DNA from: Beroe ovata
Lineage: Eukaryota > Ctenophora > Nuda > Beroida > Beroidae
Direction: 5' to 3'
DNA: 25,724 nt
NCBI GenBank assembly: GCA_946803715.1
Contig: CAMPET010000343.1
Coordinates: 11,008 to 36,731, forward strand
Under the pieces are notes generated by a model that did not search any database, was not told the DNA's origin, and worked only from the letters and a program-made list of their open reading frames with translations. Shown piece by piece: positions 11,823 through 22,000 of the stretch. The first letter of the stretch is position 1; each line of letters starts with the position of its first letter. Made by a program: the position numbers and the translations under genes.

Positions 11823-12319
11823 TCTGTATTACGACAATGTACCTCAGCTGGCCGCGCATTACCATACCAATGTCACTAAGTGAACAAATTTGCTCCGAAT
11901 ACGGTTTCAGGAAGATAGGAATACCTACCATCTAAGGAGATGTTGAATACACTTAACGAAATGTGTTGCTGTCTGTGACGAAATTTGCGTTTGTCACACC
12001 CTAACAGAGTGAGTGTATGAGAGGTTATATAAGCGAGGATTTGGGAGACGAGAGGCATGGTTACCAGATCATATTATGTGCTTTCTCACCTGAACAGTAC
12101 TCGCAGCTTCTTCGACTCGCTAGTTTCAGAGTTTCGGTTTTTAATGCCCGTTCATATATTACTTGATAGCCGAGAAAATAACACCCATATCCTCAAATTT
12201 CAAGAGACGCTCGCTCGTGCGAGTCTATTGGTTAATGGATAAAAATATCCATTATCAACAATTCAACTCGCATAATGCATATACATTCATTCATCAATTG
12301 TTTCACCGTTTCAGCCCAG

Positions 12320-12457
12320 GCACAGACACACAATGACACTAGGACACATACAGACACATACACCGGTACAGATAGGCACTCAGGCAGACAGACACAGACA
12401 CAGAAAAACACAGGCAAGTGCAGACACAGACATAAGCAGAACACACGGACAGACAGT
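12320..12457. repeat. degenerate CA/CAGA simple-sequence tract
   Basis: A purine-pyrimidine tract built from CACA, CAGACA and GACACA words. It produces the His/Thr-rich or Cys/Val-rich translations seen on both strands, which should not be read as proteins. Confidence 0.85.
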
Positions 12458-12771
12458 GTGGATCGATGAATCTCGCGTCTTGTCAAGCTTTGAAAATGTC
12501 CGCGTCACTTAGAAATGTCTGCGAAAGTGAAACAGTGATTCACTCCAAGTCTTTATGTTCTCAAATTGTGCAGTGATGCGTTTCACCGGGCACCCATAGT
12601 ATCACTTACATTTGCCCAGAGCTCACTTCCACTTACCATATGCCCATATAAGGATAAATAGCCGCCATAACCACCGCAACCAGCTAATAATATTGGGTGT
12701 CCCGGGTTTCACGAGAGCAAGTACCGCGTTATGCTCGTTTTGACGATGCAGTGTACCACACCATCGTGTAA

Positions 12772-12795
12772 TGTGTGTGTGTGTGTGTGTGTGTG
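12772..12795. repeat. (TG)n microsatellite
   Basis: Uninterrupted TG dinucleotide run of about twelve units. Confidence 0.95.
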
Positions 12796-13310
12796 ATCGT
12801 GAGAGAGGGGATTGCTATGAACTTCCCTTTGCTCCCACACTTCTCCTCGCCTGACAACTCTTGACTCTTTTGTATGCAATCGCGACCTATGATTCATGCC
12901 GCGTATACAATGGGCTACGTTCTGCTTTGACAAATAGACGTGATTTCGTGATAATGATTTTAATATGATAATGGCTTCAATCTTCGGGAATGTCGGAAAG
13001 GTGTTGCAATAAGCATGCTCTGAGGGCCTTTATAAATGCTGCAAGTCGATTCAGATGTCATTTCTCAAGTCATATCTGCCAAAAAATTCTTTAATGAGTC
13101 GGCAGCCTATAAGGCAGCATCCAATCTGAATAGCTGTCAGATTTATCGATCGCTTAATACTATTGCATTGTAATTCTGACAGTTGATGTTATGCTCACAC
13201 ATAAGGCCCCTTAAATGCCAATGCCATCTCACGTCAAATTGCTTTATGGATTTAATGACATAAGATAGATAAAACTTGATTTTATTTGGAAATTGGGTGT
13301 GACTTTTTAC

Positions 13311-13312
13311 AG
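13311..13312 (+). other. probable 3' splice acceptor before the GPCR ATG
   Basis: GACTTTTTACAG| is a good acceptor about 95 bp upstream of the ATG at 13408. It suggests the first coding exon begins at about 13313 and that an untranslated exon lies further left. The upstream exon was not located. Confidence 0.4.
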
Positions 13313-13407
13313 ATTTCATTGGCCTGTTACACTAACTTGTTTCTTAATTTCCATCTATTTTCTTAACGAATCACATCTCCTAGCTATACATATAGTACCA
13401 GCCAACC

Positions 13408-14794
13408 ATGGAACCGACCCTGAACCAAAGTCTGGTGGTAAAATGGACATCTCTGAACGATGCAACGGGCCTTATCCTAGGAATAAAGATTACGATAATA
13501 CTTTTCCTTGTGTTTGTGTTCATAGAGGGTAAGTTAACTGTATTTCATGCGGAAAACAATAATAAGATCATACCTGTACTTCGTTTTTATCTCATTCTGT
13601 TTCTCTCCAATCTCAACTTCTCAAGAGGGATAAGCGGTAGACCCTATCTCGTCCACATGTGTATTACGTGAATAAATCATCCCAATCTGTAAAAATAGAA
13701 AGGGATTAGCTTGATAGCTGCAAACTGTAAAACGAGAAATACCACCACGCCCTCTCTTAATTTGAGGATGCTGCATGAATTGATAATGTCCGTATCATGT
13801 TTTGATCAATATAAAAACTCACCCAAAATAACCCTCCCTCCCCGCCTTCCTCCCAGGTATCACGGGTAATGGGTTTGTTATCCACGCCACCATGCAGAGC
13901 CACGTGTTTCGTGTGGATAGGAGCACGGTTGTGTTTATCCGTCACCTCGCCATCACAGACCTGCTCTACGTCATTCTCAACACTCCTCCTCTTCTACTCT
14001 TCCTCGTGAATCTGCAGACAACGTCATTGCCACCACAGGGGGGAGGAGGAGTACAGGATGACGTCATCATTGCCACCTCGCAGCACCTTCGTCATGCGCT
14101 GGATACATCGTGCTATGTGTTGGGCAATATCCACGATGGGATGGTCAATTGCAATGTCATTTTCATCCTGGTCATATCACTTAACCGGTTCTTGAGGTGT
14201 CTGAAACCACTCCAGATCTCCACACTTACGCCACGACAGGAGGTGTGGTGTGTGGCTTGTTTTTGGGGGGCAGCCCTCGCCCCCTCCCTCATCAAGGTGG
14301 TCCTCCAAGTGGCGGGGCTGTTGCCACTTTACCAGCTCCGGGTGGAGACTGGCAAGTGTGTGCTCGACTTGGTTGGGAACTGGCAAACCTGCAATCTCGT
14401 ACTCAAGTGCTCCGCGTTCTCCCTCATCAGTCTGTCCAACCTGGGTCTCCTGATTCTCTCTCTGAACAGACATTCGAGACTGCTGTCCAAACGGATGAGG
14501 AGTGTCAGACTGCAGGCGTTCCTCATCACAGGCGGTATCTCGTGCATTTTCATTATATCATGGCTACCTAGCGTGGTGGAAACATTGTTGTCATGGTTAC
14601 AGGTGAAAGTGCCCCCACAACTCAGCTACGCAACACACCTCTACATATTCAATACATTTTCAAACCCTATTTTCTATGCATTTGCTAATTCGGGCTACCA
14701 GAACTTTCTTCAGTTTAGGATTAAATTCATGAAGTTAAAGATTCAGACTACAATCTTGACAGTGAGAGTTTGGATTAAAGGACTCTGGGATTGA
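13408..14794 (+). CDS. class A (rhodopsin-like) GPCR, two exons
   Basis: Predicted plasma-membrane receptor of about 352 aa, ligand unknown. Exon 1 runs 13408-13528 and exon 2 13857-14794. The 328-bp intron (GTAAGT...CTTCCTCCCAG) splits a Gly codon inside TM1 and restores the GN motif (GITGNGF). TM2 has LAITDLLY (D2.50). TM3 starts at Cys 3.25 and ends SLNRFLRC, so the ionic-lock Asp of DRY is Asn. TM4 has CFWG. The loop after TM4 has two Cys. TM6 has FIISWLP, matching FxxxWxP. TM7 has SNPIFYAF, matching NPxxY. TM5 lacks the usual Pro, and a Gly-rich insertion precedes TM3. Membrane topology and motif order make the class secure. The NRF change may alter basal activity, which is inference. 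Subfamily not recognised. A distant AATAAA at 15635-15640 is a possible poly(A) signal. Confidence 0.92.
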
Positions 14795-16006
14795 TATTCG
14801 ATGTCTGGGGTTTCAGGAAGTTTAACCCCAAGTATTATACTTTTGTCTCATTTCTATTGGACATCCGACAACTATACCATGATATTTTCTGATTTGAATG
14901 TCTCACAATCCCGATGTGTCATTTTCGCGGACTATATGAAGCAAGGGACCAGCTGTATTGAAATGTTACATCCCATGGACCGCCCGAGTATTGCACCACT
15001 TAACCAGCAAAAATTAACCGCTTTAGTGGGGACGATAGAGTCCATGGTGGTTAAAACCAGCAAAATGCGTGGATCTTCATGGTTTGTAGTCTATCCAATA
15101 TTCGGTCTGTCTACTTAATATTCATACTGCAATACCGTGACTTAAAAACCACAAAATACGAGAGTCGCATATTCTCGCTTAAAGACATTATTGATACCGC
15201 AGAACTACATGCTTTTAGTTGTCGGTGAGGGAACGGGCAGGTCATTTTATTTTGGGATTTGTAGAAGAATAGGCTCAAGAGCTTCTCTAGTGCGAGAAAT
15301 CTTGGAAATTTCAAGATGATATCATGGCAATCGGAATTTCAATGCGGAAAATGAGATGAAGAAATTCAGGTTATTCTGTTTATCATTCTGAATGCTCCAT
15401 GACTGAATCCTTTAATCCAAAACTCCCCGAGTCAATTTGGAAAACAAGCACCAGGAATTTATGTTCATGAAGTTATAAAAATTAAATTATTAAACAAAAT
15501 ATAGGTATTTGAACAATGAAACATTCTTAACGACTATAACATGGAAGTGATGTGACGATTTCGATTTCATAATTCATCATCAAATCTCCAAATCCTTCAC
15601 AAAACATTGAACAGCCTAGGTTTGTGGCATGCTCAATAAACTTATCTGTTGAGGCTTATGCAGGGTTTAGTTAAGATTCAGGGGAAGGTTCTGAGTGGTC
15701 ACGATTATAGTTTAGGAATGAGTATTCTATGCGGTTTACATAATAGAACTTAAAAATAAAACTGGAAATTTAAGGATGATATCATGTACAGATGAAGTCC
15801 AAGTGCGGATTATTTGGTGAAGTCACGTGTACTGGTAATGCAAATCATCTATTTGGTGCTAATCTACTCAATAATTTAAAATAAATCACGATACGTGTTA
15901 TCATCATATTTGGTCAGGTGATATAATGCTTCTCTAAAAAACGTGCGACACGTGTTGCATGTGCGCGACACGTTAAGCGCATATTCATCATGCGGTAAAA
16001 ACAAGT
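14795..16006. other. spacer between convergent GPCR and plexin genes
   Basis: AT-rich, with no domain-bearing frame. It should contain the 3' UTR of the GPCR on the left and the sequence past the plexin 3' end on the right. A 105-codon plus-strand frame at 14801-15118 has no recognisable feature and is treated as 3' UTR. Confidence 0.6.
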
Positions 16007-16023
16007 TTTATTAACACGTGTCG
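15946..16023. repeat. inverted repeat with E-box words at the plexin 3' end
   Basis: CGACACGTGTT (15946-15956) is exactly complementary to AACACGTGTCG (16013-16023), with a third partial copy, CGACACGTT, between them. The structure encloses the AATAAA signal of the plexin gene (minus strand). It may help 3'-end folding, or be a cluster of CACGTG sites. Confidence 0.6.
16007..16012 (-). terminator. polyadenylation signal AATAAA for plexin
   Basis: Canonical AATAAA on the minus strand about 60 bp past the plexin stop codon at 16073-16075, in the right position and orientation for a short 3' UTR. Confidence 0.65.
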
Positions 16024-16072
16024 ATAGTGTGTGTGCTACATGTCACACAAACACATACAGTACACACCTCAG

Positions 16073-19000
16073 CTACACCCTGACTAGATCAAATCTCGTG
16101 CTATCGGAATGTTCTAGTCCGTTATCGGCGATGCCGACGAACTGGTCCGCCAGGTCGGTCAGTCCCTTCTCGGTCAGTGCTTCCCTGACCTCCTCACTAA
16201 ACCGGCACGAGTAATTGAACAACTCATACAGAGCTGACCGCTGTCTGATCGCCGTGTTTGTCTTGTTCTTTGTGAAGGCAGACTCAACCTCCGTCTCGCC
16301 CACGGGCCGACACGTCTGTATCTCGCCGTAAAATTCCCGTACATGTTGCTTGTACGTGGGTATCTCCTTACAGTAGAGCAGACGAGACGATTGGGACGTC
16401 TTGTCAATCATCATGTCTTCGTAGTAAGTCGCGTCTGTAACACGCGTCATGATGAGCAGCCAGATGCGACAATGATATCAGCAGTGAGACACATGGTCAC
16501 TGACTATTGGTCAGCATGGTTAGCATGATGGTGGCACGTGTGATCGGTGAGACATTTGGGACACAATGCAGGTAGCCACATTTGGGCATGGTCAGCACTC
16601 AGTAGTGAGAGATATTACTCAGATTACTCGTGAGACACACATATACTCAGTGAGGCAATTGCACAATGCACAGTGAGACGCTTGTTCAGGAGTGAGTGGG
16701 GAATGAGTATGTAAAGTGATATTTAGGACAAGGGGGAGAGACATTTCCTGATCCCACGCAAGTCTCAGAACGACACTTATAGTTATTCGTCTAAATCCAT
16801 CTCTGCGTTTCCGTGCTTTTAGCGTAAAGTTGCCAGTTACTATGAATAGTCAGTGACTGCTAACTAAAATCATCAATGTGCGTCATGTGCCTTCGTGGAC
16901 AATCACGAGTAAATAATCCAAAATTTTTATTAGCTCATGATCTAATGGAATACCAACAGCTAGGATTCGTATTCATGCTCATCTTCAAAAGTGGTGTCAA
17001 CGTGTGGCGTGCAGGTATCTGTCCCGCCTCAAATCACGTTACCATCAACATGCAGCGGAGCGCAAATGTGGTGTCAAGCGGGCCTGTTACAGAGTGCAGG
17101 GCAGTGGTGTCAAGCCTTGTATCAGATTGCAGGATCTAGTATAAATCATGATATTCCGAAGAGACACCATCCAAATTCTATCTATCCATCAACAACCGAA
17201 TCAATACCGAATATCGGAATCCGCAACATGATCTACAACAATACCTACACCAATTACACTCAGCAAGACTACCTGTCTCAACCCTACATCCCAGCAGATC
17301 TGCCTAATTTCCATTTCCCCCTGCCTGACCCAAACTGGACCATTCCTCTCACCTTTAACTTCAGCTTCCCCGACACTGAGCTAACCCCAGAGCTCCCAAC
17401 CTTCCACTCCACTGACAATGCCTGTCCTGACTTCAACCTGACTGCTATACTGGACCACACACCACTCCCTACACCTGAGTCTTCTCCCTCTAGTGATCCA
17501 CTCCCTCCCATCTCTCCCATCCTTCCTCCCCCTTCTACCCTAACTCCTCCATCCTCCCCCTCAAACACATGCCAAGTTGCTCAGTCCCTCCACGACAACA
17601 AACAGTGGGATGAGTTGAAGGAGTACATCTCTCACAACACATTCCCTCTCTCTGACCACTCTGCTCTACAAACACTCTACTACGAGGCGGTTTATGAGCT
17701 GTTCAAGGAGGAACGGGGGTTGAACAGACTGACACCAGCCCAGCGGTACAGAAGGAGGAAGGTCAACCCTCTCCCGGCTTCTATTTCTGGTGTTGAGTTC
17801 CGGGCGAACAACCATTTTGATGACAACATTCGCACCACATTAGAGACGGTGTTCAAGAGGAGTAAGCATCTCTCTCCAGAGGAGACTGAGGATTTGATGG
17901 AGAGGACTGGGCTGACAGCAAGACAGATCAAGAACTTCTTCAAGAACAAGAGATGCAGAAAGTAATGTGTGTACCGGCTTTTGATTTTGAGTGTGATTTA
18001 ATTATATTTGCGTGGTATTTTACAAACGATTTCAAAAATCCATAAACACTTGTTTCACATTAATTACAAAGAGATGACTCACCGATGAAGGTCTGGGCAA
18101 TGACTGACAGACAGCTGTCTATATTGTTGTTCTTCCTGACATCGAAGACAACATCAGGAGATTTGATGATGCTGATCCAGTATCTGAGCGGGAGTGCATT
18201 GTTCTTCCATGTGTGCAGAACCTGTGAAAACCGGTGGATAAGACACGACGACATAATACATATGCATACACTCTAGAGGCTAGGCACTACGTTCTAGGCA
18301 TAATTGAATGTTCGGATATATTCTTGGATCCATACCTCAGGGTCGGTAATTTGTAGTCTGGCAGCCTCTGAATCAAGGAAATCCATCAAGTACTTAATAC
18401 AGGGTGGAAGTGAGGTAATGCCCTCGTTGGGTGTGAAGATCACATTAAACAGATCATCCACAAACTTCTGTAGCGGGATCTTGGTTGCCGAGAGACGGGT
18501 AAGGAATACCTCCGGGACGGTTTTCACCCCCGTCATCCCCTTGCCGTCCCCTTCCGTGTCCACTTCCCGCTCCAGATGCCAGACCCGTCCACTGTCTATC
18601 TCTCGAAGTAGGGAGTTGCAGCTGAGCGGGGGAGGGGAAAAGAGGGGTGAGAACACGTTAATTGTTATCGAGCAGATCAGAAAACGTAGACAGGTAAGGA
18701 TAGATTAAGTCCTGATCTTTAAATCGCTATAAAATACTCGCGAATATATATCCTCCAAATGTGCCCTGTACCTGGGGGCTCCTCCACTCTGAGACATGAA
18801 GGGCGGCGGGCTCTGACGTGGTATACACTGGAATACAGCCTGATCGTCTATGTTGAGAGACCCCAGTGTGTCCAGCTGCTTCCAACCGTCCTGGCGGCGA
18901 GAGAGATGTTCAGTACTTCATGTATAATATTCAGTATAATACAATCTTACCCCAGATTTAATATATACAACACTTGGACAGTGGACGTGCTACCTGTTTA

Positions 19001-22000
19001 CAACGGGAACATGGGTCATGGACTATACGCGCAGTCAAGCTGTGTGGGAAGTATCTAACATAGAGTTAGCAGCCAGTATAGCAGGTTCTCTAATGTCCAT
19101 AACATGTCTATAAAGTCACAAATATCTATAATGTCCATAATATCCATGTTCCTAGTCGAGGACATCGCGGACAATGTCCACACTCAGGACACAACTAGGA
19201 CATTCCTCTGACCTGCGTGTTGTGGAGCATGTCCACAAGTCTGAGAGAGGAAGTGGAACCGTTCTTCTTCCAGTCCACATCCACATCGTTAGGAGTGGGC
19301 TTCAGTGAGTCGGGCACTGTTCGGTACATGGCGTCGATAATCTTACCCTTCGCTTGTGAGATTGTGTCACATGACAGTAGTGATACCTGGCAAACATAGA
19401 GTAATGGGGTGATATAAGCAGGAAACAAAAGGTACCATAATCAAGGGAATATGTGCCAGAATAATTGCTCCATAAAGACTTGTAGAATTCATCGGTTCGA
19501 GACAAAATGACCACCGCACATGTGTTGGAGTCCATGAAGAGTTGCTATGGAAATGTATTCTATATAGTTCTACAAGTCGTAATTAACGACTATAGAACAC
19601 ATAAATAGTGGAACTTGTGACCAAGTCCACGCATGCGCCCTGCACACCATGGTTTTCACCTGGCAGGACTTAAGGGGTGTGTGAGCTGTATCATTGAGGT
19701 AGGGATCGTCCTCCAGGTACACCATTACATTCAGCTTGTGGAAATCAGTGATCTTGCTGAGCAGGTTCTTCTCATGGAGAGCATACCTCGCATTCCCGGT
19801 GATGTAGTCCACTGGACCTTTCTCTATCTGCAATGTGTGAGATTTTCACCGGGAGTCCTCGCTTCACATTCCCTCAATCCCCGTTTCGAGCACTATAAGG
19901 TGATGATTAGGGCACTTCACGTTTGATTATTGATATTTTCCCCCTCCTACCTGTTGCTTGATAGCCCGGTATAGCACATAGAGGGGCTGCCCGGCGGAGT
20001 CGATGAGGAAGGAGTACAGATTGAAGGTGAGCCAGTTACTGAGATACTTCTCCGTTATGTGCTCTGAACGTCGGAGGAGAAGCTTCACACGACGTGAGTC
20101 GCTCGTCACCGTGCTATACGAGAGGATCAGAGGTTAGGAATAGTGTATGGATGAGAGAGAGAGGAATATTGATGAAGTGGTAGTTATGTGATCGCATTAT
20201 CATGATGTCTAGACACACGCACACACAGGGTGGTAGTGGTTAATACTAACTCTGTGATGAGGGTAGAGAGGAGACGTCTCAGGATGAGAGTGGTGTAGTT
20301 CATGTCATCCATCAGTGAAACTATCATCAGAGCTGCTATGTTGCTCTTGTCTCGTTTCGAGACTTGTCTCTACGGGAATGATACAACTTAGCTAAGACGG
20401 GGAGAATTCATTTTGCTACTGGAGTACCAGATAGGGAGCTCGAGTTAGTCTGGAATTATTCTCGAATAAAGTGCCCCAACCAGTCATACACAATATACCT
20501 GACTGTCGAGTGTCTCGACCAGGGTCAAGAGAAACTGTTCCTGTTTGACAAGCTTCTCAAAGACCGTCAAACTGTCCTCATAGCTGGCAATGTCAGGTGG
20601 ATCGTGAAGGACCGGGTAATCTTCCTGTCCTGTGAATATTACAAGTTCGTTGATTGGCCAGGACACATATTGGTAGCCAGGGAGAGGGAGGTTTTTAGGA
20701 ATTTGGGGGGGGTTGTTATTGAGTGAGATCTCCAATTCGTGGGTGTAATAACGGGAAGTAGTATATGCTCGTATACGATAAGTCAGGGGTGAATATTGGA
20801 TGCATGATTGACGCAAGGTTTCGACAGAGTCTAATTATCGTCATATTTGACAATGCCCCATACTATGACATTCATACCATGCCATAAGATGTCGAGTAGA
20901 CATGTGTGTGCATATACCTCCCACGCTGGTACACCACACTCACTGTTACATCATGTCACTATTCTAGAGACACACAGTTACACAGTCAGTATACCCTCAA
21001 TGTCAATTCTCCCTTCCAGCAGTTACAGGGTTTACCGTGATTTGTATTTCTAAACAGTCTGGCAGCATGGTTAAATTGCAGTAGACACTTAACTACATTT
21101 TAAAAATGGACCTACAATATCCGGATTCCGGCATGATACTCATACCCAAGCAGAGAGCATCCTGAAAACGGATAATCTCCAACATTTATGATGGTTTGCT
21201 TGAGTATTTGCGGTATTGAGTATCAGAGAAAATTTATCCATGAGTGGTGAAGCTGCGATACCTTTACATAATGCTAACATGTTTTTTCACAGAATAACTC
21301 TCAATCTGCGGACTCTATGACCCTCATGAAGATGAAAGTTATAATAAACCCCGCATGAGTGAATTACATGATTCAATACATTTACCCACTGCGCCGTGCA
21401 CACTGGGCTGAGGTAAATCATAACCACGTACTACAAATCGTGTCATTGATATCACTGTCTCTAAACACTACCTCACGGCGGGGGGAGGGGGCATTTAGGA
21501 GTTCTTCAACCGTCAACACCTCGGCAAACATGACACAATATATTCTTAAGTGGGAATTGACGTGCGAGGGTTTGACGTAAAGCTTACTGGTATTTATGTG
21601 TTTTGGTGGCAAAAAAGAACGAATTTTCGGTCCAATTTGTCGCATTTTACCAAAAAAATCAATTGCATAACCCATTTACGCAACTGTTAGAAACACATTG
21701 GGTGGTATAGATTGTAATTGTTTGTGTGTGTTTGTGTGTGTGTGACATGTGCGTTTACAGATACAGTTTGTCTGTATGAACCATCCCTGTTGAAGTGTGT
21801 GAAGTGCACCTCCATGCGTGTTTCATTACCTGGGAAGAGGATTTTCAGGGCGTATTCGTCGAAGGAATGATAGGGAATGGTTGCGGGGGAAAAGTCACTG
21901 TTCAGATCGGCCAGATCAGTCTGTAACTCGGTGAAGACTTGCTTGCATTCTTCCGCTAGACGCATTTCTATCTTCTCCATTTCCTGCGGGCCGTGATTTC

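Larger units (their letters stand above)
6015..13312. other. gene-poor repeat-rich interval
   Basis: No frame here has a recognisable domain or membrane segment, and none can be joined across plausible splice sites into a known protein. The interval holds the microsatellites, duplicated segments, tandem array and palindromes listed individually. A TATATAAG at 12026-12033 and a 61-codon frame from 12057 are noted but not called as a gene. Lineage-specific short genes or non-coding RNAs could be missed. Confidence 0.55.
16073..18621 (-). other. plexin GAP domain, second half and C terminus
   Basis: Exon 18621-18336 has VWHLERE, then [13 protein letters not shown] (third conserved Arg) and [12 protein letters not shown]. 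Exon 18221-18083 has [13 protein letters not shown] and [10 protein letters not shown]. The last exon, 16434-16073, has [18 protein letters not shown] and ends FDLVRV-stop. The final V-x-V fits a class II PDZ ligand, which is only a suggestion. The intron before the last exon is 1,648 bp, much the longest in the gene, and contains the antisense homeobox gene. Confidence 0.93.

Noticed and set aside
12026-12242. TATATAAG followed by a 61-codon frame
   Set aside because: The ATG at 12057 would coincide with the expected transcription start, and the product has no recognisable character.
12232-12486. Cys/Val-rich minus-strand frame resembling a secreted peptide
   Set aside because: It is a translation of the degenerate CA/CAGA simple repeat.
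14177-14571. Long overlapping frames on both strands inside the GPCR
   Set aside because: They are shadows of the receptor's coding frame and lack any family motif.
14801-15118. 105-codon plus-strand frame after the GPCR
   Set aside because: No domain, signal peptide or membrane segment recognised, and its position fits a 3' UTR.
17284-17568. Gly-rich minus-strand frame in the plexin intron
   Set aside because: Complement of the Pro/Ser-rich coding segment of the homeobox gene.
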